This document shows, piece by piece, positions 8,417-16,966 of a stretch of DNA of 64,000 nt (the first letter of the stretch is position 1; every line of letters starts with the position of its first letter). The stretch is from Streptomyces deccanensis (GTDB lineage: Bacteria; Actinomycetota; Actinomycetes; Streptomycetales; Streptomycetaceae): assembly GCF_022385335.1 (NCBI RefSeq), contig NZ_CP092431.1, positions 9,920,001-9,984,000 on the forward strand, written 5' to 3'. Position numbers and translations under genes: made by a program. Below the pieces are notes generated by a model. It saw nothing but the letters and a program-made list of their open reading frames with translations, did not search any database and was not told the origin of the DNA.

Positions 8417-9477
8417 CCGCTTCCTCCACGCAAGGGGGCCCGGAACCGGTGCCGGACCCCGCACTCACCGACTTCCTCCTCACCCACCGGCTCACCGTGC
8501 CCGGCGAGGCCGCACGCTGGACACCGCTGGCCGGCGGCGTCTCGTCCGACCTGTGGCGGGTGGACCTGCCGGGCCGCTCCCTGTGCGTCAAGAGAGCCCT
8601 GGCCCAGCTCAGGGTCGCCGCCGACTGGCAGGCACCCGTCTCCCGCAACGCCTACGAATGGGCGTGGATGCGGTTCGCCTCCCGGCACCGGCCGGACAAC
8701 GTGCCGGAGCTCCTGGCACACGACGCCGAGGCCGGACTCTTCGCGATGGCGTTCCTGCCCCCCGAGCGGTACCCGGTGTGGAAGGCACAGCTGTTCGCCG
8801 GCCAGGTGGAGGTGGCGACCGCCGCGGCCGTCGGTGAACTGCTCGGGACCCTGCACGCGGCGAGCGCCGGTGACGCCGCCCTCGCCGAGGAGTTCGCCAC
8901 CGACGACAACTTCGACGCGCTGCGCATCGAGCCGTACCTGCTGGCCACCGCGGCGGCGCACCCCGCTCTGAGCGACCTCCTCTGGGGCCTCGCCCACCGC
9001 ACGGCCACGACCCACCTCGCCCTGGTGCACGGCGACGTCAGCCCCAAGAACATCCTCGTCGGCCCGGCCGGGCCCGTGCTCCTGGACGCCGAGTGCGCCT
9101 GGTACGGAGACCCCGCCTTCGACCTGGCCTTCTGCGTCAACCACCTGCTCCTCAAGAGCCTGGTGGTACCCACACGCCGAACCGATCTCCTCGACTCCGC
9201 CCGGGCGCTGGTCGAGGAGTACCTCCGACGCGTCGACTGGGAACCCCGGCCGGATCTGGAGGCGCGGGTCGCGTCACTGCTGCCCGCGCTGCTGCTCGCA
9301 CGCGTGGACGGCAAGTCCCCGGTGGAGTACCTCACGGACGACCGGCACCGGGAGTTCGTCCGCACGGTCGCGGCGACCCTGCTGCGGGCGTCGGCCCCGA
9401 CGGTCGCGGACGTCCTGGACGCATGGGCGGCCGCGTTCGAGAGCCCGGCACGGCCCGGCAGTGACCAGCTCGACTGA
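8413..9477 (+). CDS. APH-fold small-molecule kinase
   Basis: A 354-residue aminoglycoside-phosphotransferase-fold kinase. The catalytic loop is HGDVSPKNIL and the metal-binding aspartate lies in LLDAECAWYGDPAFDLAF. Members phosphorylate hydroxyl groups of small molecules such as choline, methylthioribose or antibiotics. Coupling to the dehydrogenase upstream and the cupin downstream makes a metabolic role more likely than resistance. With the enolase-like protein in the same regulon, a phosphorylated hydroxy-acid intermediate is an attractive but unproven idea. Confidence 0.82.
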   Translation: MTASSTQGGPEPVPDPALTDFLLTHRLTVPGEAARWTPLAGGVSSDLWRVDLPGRSLCVKRALAQLRVAADWQAPVSRNAYEWAWMRFASRHRPDNVPELLAHDAEAGLFAMAFLPPERYPVWKAQLFAGQVEVATAAAVGELLGTLHAASAGDAALAEEFATDDNFDALRIEPYLLATAAAHPALSDLLWGLAHRTATTHLALVHGDVSPKNILVGPAGPVLLDAECAWYGDPAFDLAFCVNHLLLKSLVVPTRRTDLLDSARALVEEYLRRVDWEPRPDLEARVASLLPALLLARVDGKSPVEYLTDDRHREFVRTVAATLLRASAPTVADVLDAWAAAFESPARPGSDQLD

Positions 9478-9532
9478 CCGAACCCGTTCGTCGGGGGCCC
9501 CGCACCTGACGGACCCGACCGAGGAGAGACCC

Positions 9533-10063
9533 ATGCGGAGAGTCGTCACCGGCCACGACGAGAACGGCAGGTCGGTCGTCGTCAGCGACGGCCCCGTCCC
9601 GCGCAGCCGGGAGTTCACCAGCCTGCCGGGCTGGGTGTCCCGGCTGCCGTGGGCCACCGAGCCCGGTGAGCCCGTCAGCCGGGCGGGGGAGGACCCCACA
9701 CCGAAGGTCACCAGTCTCCTCCCGGCGCCCGGCGGCACACGGTTCATCGTCCTGACCTTCCCTCCGGACAGCGCGATGGCCGACCCGTCGTTCGACCCCG
9801 TCGCCTACGGCCAGGAAGCCCTGGTCGACTCACCCGGCCTCGCGGAACTCTTCGAGCCCGACGGCATGCACGCGACGCCGACCGTGGACTACGGCATCGT
9901 GCTGCGGGGCGACATCGTCCTCGAACTCGACGACGGCCACCGCACCCCACTCTCGGCAGGCGACCTCGTCATCCAGAACGGCACCCGGCACGCCTGGCGC
10001 AACCGCGGTGACCACCCGGCCACCGTGGCCTTCGTCCTCGTCGGCGCGGAGCGCGACCGCTGA
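9533..10063 (+). CDS. Cupin-domain protein
   Basis: A 176-residue single-cupin protein. The barrel is recognisable from about residue 105 (VDYGIVLRGDIVLELDDG) to RHAWRNRGDHPATVAFVLVG. The first cupin motif lacks the usual HxH pair and only RHAWRN supplies a histidine, so metal-dependent catalysis is doubtful. ATG at 9533 follows GGAGAG; an upstream in-frame ATG at 9461 overlaps the kinase gene. It is the last gene of the dehydrogenase-kinase group. Function unknown. Confidence 0.75.
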   Translation: MRRVVTGHDENGRSVVVSDGPVPRSREFTSLPGWVSRLPWATEPGEPVSRAGEDPTPKVTSLLPAPGGTRFIVLTFPPDSAMADPSFDPVAYGQEALVDSPGLAELFEPDGMHATPTVDYGIVLRGDIVLELDDGHRTPLSAGDLVIQNGTRHAWRNRGDHPATVAFVLVGAERDR

Positions 10064-10220
10064 GACGGGCATCACCGGTCGCAACCGGTACGGCATCCGG
10101 CACCCGTGACCTGGCCTCCTTTCGGGCACAACCACCCTGCTGACCCCGCGTGGTGGCGTGTTCCCTGCGGCCGGGTGGGGTGAGCATGTGGCAGCCCTGT
10201 TCGCGCACCGAGGGGATGCG

Positions 10221-10757
10221 ATGCCCGACCGCGCCGACCGTGACCGCCCCGAGGGCGTCGCGGCGAGGGAGACCCTGTGGCGACAGCCGTCGGAGCAGTG
10301 GCTGTTCAGCGGCATCTACGGACTGGTGCTGGCCAGCGCCATGGCGGCCGCGCTGGACGGGACGGGAGAGGAGGCCGATCCCGGTGCGGACGCGCTGTGG
10401 GTGCTGATCACCGCGCTGGCGTCCGCTGCGGCCCATGGGTACGCGCACGTCATCGCCCAGCGTGCGTCCGGCGCCGGCGCGGCCACCACCAGCAGACTGC
10501 GGTCGGTGTGCGCCGAGTGGCCCTTGGTCGCCGCAGTGCTGCCCACGGTGGGGGTACTGCTCGGCGCGGTGGCCGGGTGGTGGGCGGAGGACACCGCGGT
10601 GGACACGGCCCTGCTGTTCAACACCGCCGCCCTGTTCGGCCTGGGCGCCTGGGCCGCCCGCAGGGCCGGGCGTGGATGGCCGTCCTCGTGCCGGGCAGGG
10701 GGCCTGGACATGTTGATCGGTCTAGTGATCATCATGCTGAACGCCCTGATCCATTAG
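10221..10757 (+). CDS. Small integral membrane protein, function unknown
   Basis: A 178-residue protein with several hydrophobic segments: around FSGIYGLVLASAMAAAL, LWVLITALASAAAHGYAHVI, LVAAVLPTVGVLLGAVAGWW, a Gly/Ala-rich helix and a C-terminal LIGLVIIMLNALI. I do not recognise a family with confidence. ATG at 10221 is preceded by GAGGGG; an upstream ATG has no ribosome site. It is convergent with the next gene. Confidence 0.65.
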   Translation: MPDRADRDRPEGVAARETLWRQPSEQWLFSGIYGLVLASAMAAALDGTGEEADPGADALWVLITALASAAAHGYAHVIAQRASGAGAATTSRLRSVCAEWPLVAAVLPTVGVLLGAVAGWWAEDTAVDTALLFNTAALFGLGAWAARRAGRGWPSSCRAGGLDMLIGLVIIMLNALIH

Positions 10758-10785
10758 CTGCCGTCGAGTGCCATGTCGGTGAGCG

Positions 10786-10825
10786 GGGCCGTCCTTCCGC
10801 CCCGAGAGGGGGGGGAGGACGGCCC
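10786..10825. terminator. Bidirectional hairpin terminator
   Basis: A 10-bp stem GGGCCGTCCT/AGGACGGCCC with a GC-rich loop, between convergent genes. Confidence 0.65.
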
Positions 10826-10849
10826 GGCGCGTTTCCGGTGGCGGCCCGG

Positions 10850-11473
10850 TCAGTACAGCTTGTTGACGGCCGTGGTCGTGGTCTTCTTGAAGGCGGCCAC
10901 GGGCGCGCCTGTGAAGTCGCCCAGCTGCTGCCACTGAACGACGGTGACGGTCCTGCCGTCCCGTCCCACCGACATCAGGGCAACGTCGTTGGCGCCCCCG
11001 GACGTCTCGACGTTCACGCCGCGGACATGGGCGCCCTCCTCGACCGGCAGCGTGCCGTAGTCCCTGCCCTCGGTGTCCACGTCGGGCGAGCCCGCCTCGA
11101 GGCGGTCGGCGCAGATGCGGAACAGATCGTCGTAGTGCTTCGCCAGGCCCTTGGCCAGAGCGGGTGTGCTCGCCACGACGGTCAGCTGCACGGCATTGGT
11201 GTCCACGTCGGTCCGGAACTCCCGGTGCCGGTAGACGTAGTCGGCCACGTTCTCCGTGTGGAAGCAGAGGTCGAGCGACGCCGGGACCCCCTCCTTGACC
11301 GGCCCGGCGGTCCAGGCCGACGACGCGTGCGGCGGCAGCTGGGACGCCGACAGGAACTTCGGCGCAGCGGCCTTCGACGCGGCGCCGGCGGCCGGCGCCG
11401 TCAGGACCGAGCCGGCCGCGAGGGCGACGACGGCGAGTGCGGTGAGAGCGCTGGTTCGGATGCGCATGGACAT
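10850..11473 (-). CDS. Secreted protein of unknown function
   Basis: A 207-residue protein with a Sec signal peptide (MSMRIRTSALTALAVVALAA, cleavage likely near AGAAS). The mature part has two cysteines (LDLCFHTENV and FRICADRL) that could form a disulfide. The layout resembles the PknH-sensor-like extracellular proteins common in Streptomyces, but this is only a general likeness. ATG at 11473 follows GGGGGA. It stands between two unrelated clusters. Confidence 0.7.
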   Translation of the reverse strand: MSMRIRTSALTALAVVALAAGSVLTAPAAGAASKAAAPKFLSASQLPPHASSAWTAGPVKEGVPASLDLCFHTENVADYVYRHREFRTDVDTNAVQLTVVASTPALAKGLAKHYDDLFRICADRLEAGSPDVDTEGRDYGTLPVEEGAHVRGVNVETSGGANDVALMSVGRDGRTVTVVQWQQLGDFTGAPVAAFKKTTTTAVNKLY

Positions 11474-11687
11474 GGGTGTTCCCCCGTGAATGAGTGACTG
11501 GTGCGTGGACATGGATGCCCCGGCGAGCCCGGCTGGTCGGCCCGGACCTGCTCGGTGCGACACCAAGAGCATCAGCGGTCACGACGACCGGACGCAACAG
11601 CCGACGGCGCTTCGAGCCAGGTGGAACCATCCCACCCCATCCGACCTGCGCATACATGGGTGCCTGGGATGCCGTCACGGGCCTCCG

Positions 11688-12962
11688 CTACCTCTGGACG
11701 AGGGTGCGCGGCAGGTCCGGCAACTGATCCGGCGTCAGCGCCGTCGGTCCGTAGACCCAGTCGGTGAAGGTGTAGTCGTACGGGTCGCGGGAGCACAGCA
11801 GAGCGTTGCGCCGCAGCCGTTCGATGCCGTCGAGGTGCCACAGTCGGCCCCACGCACGTGCGGTGAGGACCACCCGTCGACAGTGTTCGGCGCGGACGGC
11901 CTCGTAGGCGGTGAGCGCCGTCTCCCAGTCGACGCCGGAGGAGTGCCCGGTGCGCTGCCGACGCCCGGCACGCACGTGTTCGGCCAGGACCCAGCCGTCC
12001 TCGATGGCCATGACGGCGCCCTGTGCCATGTACTGCAGCGGGGGATGCGCGGCGTCACCGAGCAGTGCGATCCGGCCGGTCACCCACTTCTGGATCGGAT
12101 CACGGTCGTACATACGCCACCAGCGGTCACGCCACATCAGCGGCAGCCCCGCGTGGATCTGGGCACACGTTCCCTCGAAGGCCCGGTCGAGCTCGTCGGG
12201 GGTGCCCCAGTCCTCCTCGCCGGCCAGCGCCTTGGGCGACTCGAAGACGGCGACCTGGTTGAACATCTCGCCGCCGCGCAGCGGGTACTGCACGAAGTGG
12301 CAACGCGGGCCGACGTAGACCACGACGTCCTTCTCGTGCACCTTGTGGGCGCGTACCTGATCGAAGGAGACCGCGCCGCGATAGGAGACGTAGGCCGAGT
12401 TCACCAACTCGTCGGCCACGACGAGCGGGCGGGCCACCGAGTGCAGCCCGTCGGCGGCGATGACGGCCTCGGCCTCGTCGGTCGTGCCGTCGGCGAAGGT
12501 GACCCGGGCTCCGTACGGGGTGTTCTCGTACGCGGTGCAGTGGGCGCCGTTGACCAGCTCCACGTCCGCCCGTCGGCAGGCGCGCAGGAGGATGCCGTGC
12601 AGGTCGCCGCGGTGGATCACCAGGTACGGCGAGCCGTAGCGGCGCTCCAGGTCCGCCAGGTCGAGGAAGGTCAGCTCCTCGGCGTCCAAGGCGTCCTTCA
12701 TCACGATGCGCTCGGGCACCACGCCCAGTGAGCGGGCCTCGTCGAGGAGCCCGTGGGCGAGGAGGATCCGCGTGGCGTTGGGGGCGAGTTGCAGGCCCGC
12801 CCCGACCTCGCCGAACTCCGCGGCCCGCTCGTACAGGCGCACCCTCAGTCCCTGACGGGTGAGCGCCAGCGCGGTGGAGAGTCCGCCGATCCCGCCGCCG
12901 ACGACCAGGACGTCGGGGCGGGGGGCCTCTGCCGTGTTCAAGCCGTTCACCTGGGCGGTCAC
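11688..12962 (-). CDS. 3-hydroxybenzoate 6-hydroxylase (FAD monooxygenase)
   Basis: Converts 3-hydroxybenzoate plus NAD(P)H and O2 to gentisate. The 424-residue group A flavoprotein has GGGIGG near the N-terminus (about residue 22), the DG motif (AADGLHSVAR) and GD motif (LLGDAAHPPLQY). Segments HFVQYPLRGGEMFNQVAVFE and WGRLWHLDGIERLRRN closely resemble characterised rhodococcal 3-hydroxybenzoate 6-hydroxylases. GTG at 12962 overlaps the preceding gene's stop (GTGA). It is the last gene of the gentisate operon and supplies gentisate to the dioxygenase. Confidence 0.9.
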   Translation of the reverse strand: MTAQVNGLNTAEAPRPDVLVVGGGIGGLSTALALTRQGLRVRLYERAAEFGEVGAGLQLAPNATRILLAHGLLDEARSLGVVPERIVMKDALDAEELTFLDLADLERRYGSPYLVIHRGDLHGILLRACRRADVELVNGAHCTAYENTPYGARVTFADGTTDEAEAVIAADGLHSVARPLVVADELVNSAYVSYRGAVSFDQVRAHKVHEKDVVVYVGPRCHFVQYPLRGGEMFNQVAVFESPKALAGEEDWGTPDELDRAFEGTCAQIHAGLPLMWRDRWWRMYDRDPIQKWVTGRIALLGDAAHPPLQYMAQGAVMAIEDGWVLAEHVRAGRRQRTGHSSGVDWETALTAYEAVRAEHCRRVVLTARAWGRLWHLDGIERLRRNALLCSRDPYDYTFTDWVYGPTALTPDQLPDLPRTLVQR

Positions 12963-13600
12963 AGCCACGGTGGCAGGGGTTCGGCGGGGGAGCCGTCGAC
13001 AGTGGTCACGTCCGTGGAGGGGCGGCCCGCCAGATACGCGGTGACCTCCGCAGGTCGACCGCGTACAGCGGGAGTGCTCTCGCCGCGCCTGGTGCCGATG
13101 TCGTCGCGCAGGGCGGTGAGGAAGTCCTCCGGCAGATCGGTGAAGCGCACGTCGGCGTCGAGGTCGACGGCGTGCACCATGACCTCTCTGCCGCGCAGCC
13201 AGGGGATGTCGGAGGCCGGCACCGTGCGTCCCTGCGCGGTGACCACTTCGGCGTGCCACTGGGCGTCGGTCAGGCGGGCCATGGCGTCGTGCAGCGTCTG
13301 CGCGGACCGCTCGAACCACGCGGTGAGCCGGTCCGCGGGCAGGCGCGCCCCCGACTCGATGCCGGCGTTCCGCTGTTCCGGGGAGGAGTACATGGGGGTG
13401 CGCTCACCGGTGCGTGCCCAGTGCACCAGGTTGCCGAGCGCCTCGGCGTTGCCGGCCAGGTGGGCCACCACGTGCCCCCGGCTCCAGCCGGGCAGCAGCG
13501 AGGGCGCGCCGTACGAGGCGTCGTCGAACCCGGCGAGGGCCTTGCGGCACAGGTCGGTGCCTTCGGTGACCCAGGCGAGCGCCGTCCGCAGGTCGGTCAT
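12959..13600 (-). CDS. Mycothiol-dependent maleylpyruvate isomerase
   Basis: Isomerises maleylpyruvate, the product of gentisate cleavage, to fumarylpyruvate using mycothiol as cofactor. The 213-residue DinB/MDMPI-type four-helix protein has the N-terminal LLPGWSRGHVVAHLAGNAEA motif with a metal-binding His. Further His/Asp residues occur in the third helix (REVMVHAVDLD). Start ATG at 13600 overlaps the upstream stop by 4 bp, as expected for a tightly coupled operon. The mycothiol dependence is a family trait and fits an actinobacterium. Confidence 0.9.
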   Translation of the reverse strand: MTDLRTALAWVTEGTDLCRKALAGFDDASYGAPSLLPGWSRGHVVAHLAGNAEALGNLVHWARTGERTPMYSSPEQRNAGIESGARLPADRLTAWFERSAQTLHDAMARLTDAQWHAEVVTAQGRTVPASDIPWLRGREVMVHAVDLDADVRFTDLPEDFLTALRDDIGTRRGESTPAVRGRPAEVTAYLAGRPSTDVTTVDGSPAEPLPPWL

Positions 13601-14433
13601 GCCGCTCCCTCGGTGATCACGCGGTTCTCCAGGCGGCCCAGACCCTCGATCTCGGTGACCACGGTGTCGCCCTCCCGCAGGTAGACCTGGGGCGTGCGGG
13701 CGTGGCCGACGCCGCCCGGTGTGCCGGTGGCGATGATGTCGCCCGGGTTCAGCCGGATCATCGTGGACACGTACCGCACCAGGTCGACCGGGTCGAAGAG
13801 CAGGTCGCCGGTGTTGTCCTGCTGCATCAGCTGCCCGTTCACCTCGCAGCGGATGTCGAGCGAGGGGCGCGGGCCGCCGACCTCGTCCGGTGTCACGAGG
13901 CAGGGGCCGAGGGGGGTGGTGGAGTCCCAGTTCTTGCCCTGCAGCCACTCGCGGGTACGGAACTGCCAGTCACGGCAGGTGATGTCGTTGAGCACCGTGA
14001 AGCCCGCGATGGCCGCCGCGGCCTCCGCCTCGTCGGCACGCCGGACCTGCCGGCCCACGACCACGGCGAGTTCGGCCTCCCAGTCGAACTGCTCGGTCTC
14101 GACGGGACGGTGGATGTCGTCGCGGGCGCCGACGAGGGTGTCGGCGAACTTGCTGAAAAGGGTGGGGTGATCCGGCAGATCGCGGCCCATCTCCTTGATG
14201 TGGTTCCGGTAGTTGAGTCCCACGCAGACGATCTTGCCGGGACGCGGCACCAGGGGCGCGAACACCGCGTCGGCGGCGGACAGTATCGTTCCCTCGGTCC
14301 GCGCCGCCGTGTCGAGACCGCAGGGCGCCGCCAGGACCGCACCCACGTCCGGCAGTCCGAGATCGATGAGCGAGTCACCCTCGACCCGGACGGCTGCGGT
14401 CCGGCCTTCGAGGCGGATGGTGGCGAGCTTCAC
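13597..14433 (-). CDS. Fumarylpyruvate hydrolase (FAH family)
   Basis: Hydrolyses fumarylpyruvate to fumarate and pyruvate, the last gentisate-pathway step. The 278-residue FAH-fold enzyme has its core motif VGLNYRNHIKEMGRD, metal ligands in FDWEAELAVVVG and an Asp in LNDITCRDWQ, and the C-terminal signature ATGTPGGVGHARTP. It differs clearly from the FAH homologue at 4459-5238. It overlaps both neighbours by 4 bp. An acylpyruvase with a different substrate is possible, but the context is strong. Confidence 0.9.
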   Translation of the reverse strand: MKLATIRLEGRTAAVRVEGDSLIDLGLPDVGAVLAAPCGLDTAARTEGTILSAADAVFAPLVPRPGKIVCVGLNYRNHIKEMGRDLPDHPTLFSKFADTLVGARDDIHRPVETEQFDWEAELAVVVGRQVRRADEAEAAAAIAGFTVLNDITCRDWQFRTREWLQGKNWDSTTPLGPCLVTPDEVGGPRPSLDIRCEVNGQLMQQDNTGDLLFDPVDLVRYVSTMIRLNPGDIIATGTPGGVGHARTPQVYLREGDTVVTEIEGLGRLENRVITEGAA

Positions 14434-15584
14434 GCGTGTGTCTCCTCGGTGTGGGCGCGGAACAGGTCGAGCTTGGTGAAGATCGGAGCGTCACTGAACT
14501 GGAACAGGTCGAGCGCTCCGGAGTCCGAGTCCGACGGCGACGCCTGCGACCGGATCGACAGCGGGGTCCACGACGGGACGACGAAGAGGTCGCCGCGGGT
14601 GACCGACCAGGTGAGGCCGCCCGCGGTCACCTGGCCCGAGCCGTCGAACACCTGGTACACGGACGACCCGGTCTCCCGTCGCGGGGCGGTCTCCGCGCCG
14701 CTGAGGATGCGGTGGAACTGCGCGCGGATGGTCGGCAGGACGTCGCCGCCGTGGACGGGATCGGTGTAGCGGACCAGTGCGTGACCGGGCTCGACGGTGC
14801 CGGGGTGTCCCGCGCGCTCCAGTTCCAACTGGTCGGTCAACGCGGCGTCGGTGTCCGCCCAGCGGTGGCACAGCAGCGGCGTGCCCTGCCCGCGGCCGAG
14901 CCGGGAGACCGGCACCAGCCCCGGGTGACCCCACAGCCGCTCGGAGCGGGAACGGTCGGGCGTCGCGTGCTCCTCCTCGGACAGCCGGTCGCGTCCGAAG
15001 TCGAAGAACTGCGCCTCGATGCCGTACTGGAAGGGGATGTCGAGGCCGTCGATCCAGGCCATGGGCCGGTCGGCGGCGTTGTGGTGCGCGTGCCAGTGCA
15101 TGCCGGTCTGCGGCAGGAAGTCGCCGCGGCGCATGGGTACCGGGTCGCCCTCCACGACCGTCCACACGCCCTCGCCCTCGACGACGAACCGGAACGCGTT
15201 CTGGGTGTGGCGGTGCTCGGGCGCGTCCTCGCCCGGCATCAGGTACTGAATGGCAGCCCACAGGGTCGGCGTGGCGTACGGCCTGCCGCCCAGACTCGGG
15301 TTGGCCAGGGCCATCGCGCGCCGTTCGCCGCCCCGGCCGACCGGAACCAGGTCGCCGGAGCGGCCGGCCAGGTCGAGCAGCGTCTTCCATTCCCACCGGT
15401 GGGGCCGGGCCTTCGAGCGCGGCTGCTCGGGCATCAGGTCCCCGATCCGGGTCCACAGCGGCACCAGCAGGGCCTGCTCGAATCCTCGGTACAGGTCTTC
15501 GAGCGCGGGCGTCACCGGCGGCTGGTCCGGCCCTTCCTCGGCGATCAGTGAGACGGGGGAGGCCCCGTCGCGGAGTGCGGTCAT
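14430..15584 (-). CDS. Gentisate 1,2-dioxygenase
   Basis: Opens the gentisate ring with Fe(II) and O2 to give maleylpyruvate. The 384-residue bicupin has iron ligands in EHRHTQNAFRF (HxH, about residues 128-130) and MHWHAHHN (about residue 170), and a second degenerate cupin near the C-terminus (VTRGDLFVVPSW). It is the first gene of the gentisate operon, 77 bp from the divergent IclR gene, with a perfect palindrome between them. Salicylate or 1-hydroxy-2-naphthoate dioxygenases are relatives, but the full downstream pathway favours gentisate. Confidence 0.92.
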   Translation of the reverse strand: MTALRDGASPVSLIAEEGPDQPPVTPALEDLYRGFEQALLVPLWTRIGDLMPEQPRSKARPHRWEWKTLLDLAGRSGDLVPVGRGGERRAMALANPSLGGRPYATPTLWAAIQYLMPGEDAPEHRHTQNAFRFVVEGEGVWTVVEGDPVPMRRGDFLPQTGMHWHAHHNAADRPMAWIDGLDIPFQYGIEAQFFDFGRDRLSEEEHATPDRSRSERLWGHPGLVPVSRLGRGQGTPLLCHRWADTDAALTDQLELERAGHPGTVEPGHALVRYTDPVHGGDVLPTIRAQFHRILSGAETAPRRETGSSVYQVFDGSGQVTAGGLTWSVTRGDLFVVPSWTPLSIRSQASPSDSDSGALDLFQFSDAPIFTKLDLFRAHTEETHA

Positions 15585-15625
15585 ACGCAGACCGTGCTCC
15601 GCGCGGCACCTCCCGGAACAGTGGA

Positions 15626-15640
15626 TTCTGCTCAGCAGAA
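15626..15640. promoter_or_regulatory. Probable IclR operator, gentisate promoter region
   Basis: TTCTGCTCAGCAGAA is a perfect 7-1-7 palindrome in the 77-bp intergenic space between the gentisate operon and the IclR gene, the usual position for IclR binding. Confidence 0.65.
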
Positions 15641-15661
15641 CACCATGAGAGGGTGGCCGTC

Positions 15662-16423
15662 ATGGTGAGGTCGATGAAGAATCCGCCGTCGTACGGCGTG
15701 ACGAGCGTGGACCACGCTCTGCAGCTGGCGGTCATTCTGCAGGTCGAAGGGCCCCTCACGGTCTCCGAGGCCGCCCGACGGATCGGAGTGGCCCGTTCCA
15801 GCGCCCATCGCCTGCTGTCCACGCTCGTCTACCGCGACTTCGCGGTTCAGGACGAGGACCGCAGCTACCGGGTGGGCCCCGTTCTCGAGATCGCGGCCCA
15901 GGCGCACTCGAACGTCTCGGCCCTCCGGGCGGCTGCGCTCGGCCCGCTGCGCACCCTGGTCGACACCGTCGACGAGACCGCGAACCTGAGCATCCGCACC
16001 GGGCGCACCGCGCGGTTCGTCGCCTCGGTCGAGTGCTCACAGGCGCTGCGGGTGGGCAGCCGCGAGGGCATGGTGTTTCCCGCACACCTGGTGACCGGGG
16101 GCCTGGTCATGCTGGCGGCCCTCACCGACGAGGAAGTGGACGCGCTGTACGCGGGCGCTCCCACGAGTCCGTCCGATGAGCGCCCGGACCTGGACAAGCT
16201 GCGCGATGAGCTCCGAGCGGTCCGGCGCAGCGGTGTGGCCCTCAACCTGGAGCGCTCCGAACGCGGCCTGGTCGCGCTCGGCCGCGGTGTGACCGACTCC
16301 CGCGGCAACACGGTCGCCGCGGTGTCGGTCTCCCTGCCGAGCGTGCGCTACGAGCCGGAGCGCGTCCGGGAACTCGCCACGGCCCTGGCCACCGCGGCGG
16401 AGCGCATACGCGCGGCGCTCTGA
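15662..16423 (+). CDS. IclR-family regulator of the gentisate operon
   Basis: A 253-residue regulator with an N-terminal winged helix (LTVSEAARRIGVARSSAHRLL, about residues 30-50) and a C-terminal IclR effector domain (TGGLVMLAAL, ERGLVALGRGVTD). It is transcribed divergently from the gentisate genes, so it probably controls them in response to a pathway aromatic. ATG at 15662 follows GAGGGTGG; a second ATG at 15674 is also plausible. Both start close to the palindrome at 15626, suggesting autoregulation. Confidence 0.88.
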   Translation: MVRSMKNPPSYGVTSVDHALQLAVILQVEGPLTVSEAARRIGVARSSAHRLLSTLVYRDFAVQDEDRSYRVGPVLEIAAQAHSNVSALRAAALGPLRTLVDTVDETANLSIRTGRTARFVASVECSQALRVGSREGMVFPAHLVTGGLVMLAALTDEEVDALYAGAPTSPSDERPDLDKLRDELRAVRRSGVALNLERSERGLVALGRGVTDSRGNTVAAVSVSLPSVRYEPERVRELATALATAAERIRAAL

Positions 16424-16466
16424 CGCGTGACGCGCGGCACGGTGCCGGCGGGCCCGCCGGGTGGCC

Positions 16467-16844
16467 TCAGCCGACGAGGCCGACGACGGCCTTGGGGGAG
16501 GGGCCGTACCGGTTGGTCTCCGGGTCACTGTCCACGGCCATGGTCACCAGGTAGATCACCGGACCGACCACGGGGATGAGGGCGACGAGCATCCTCCAGC
16601 CCGGCTTGCCGGTGTCGTGCAGTCGACGGACGGAGACGCTCACCATGGGCACGATGAACGGCAGGAGAAGGACACTCAGGAGCGGGGTCTCGGCCCCGAC
16701 GGCGAGTGCGGCGACGGCGCCGGTGGCGATCACATAGAGCACTGAGAACCACCAGTACTCCGCGCGCCGGGCGCGCCCGGAGAACGTGGCGTACTTCGCG
16801 GTGAGGCACACGCGTACCGCGTCGGCGAACGACATGCTGGTCAT
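16467..16844 (-). CDS. DUF805 membrane protein
   Basis: A 125-residue membrane protein of the DUF805 type. It shows the typical start (AKYATFSGRARRAEYWWFSVLY), three to four hydrophobic segments and the conserved SVRRLHDTGKPGWRML loop. DUF805 proteins are widespread and of unknown function. The ATG at 16844 has a weak GAAAGAG ribosome site. It is convergent with the IclR gene and not clearly linked to either neighbouring cluster. A short GC-rich inverted repeat just downstream may terminate it. Confidence 0.88.
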   Translation of the reverse strand: MTSMSFADAVRVCLTAKYATFSGRARRAEYWWFSVLYVIATGAVAALAVGAETPLLSVLLLPFIVPMVSVSVRRLHDTGKPGWRMLVALIPVVGPVIYLVTMAVDSDPETNRYGPSPKAVVGLVG

Positions 16845-16966
16845 GGCGACTCTTTCAGAGGAACGTCGGGGTGGGGGAGCTGATCAGGTGGACAGGTCGG
16901 CCGGAGTCGTCGTACGTCGCGTTCGATGCCATGCGGCGGCGACCTCGATACGCGGAGCCGAACGTG

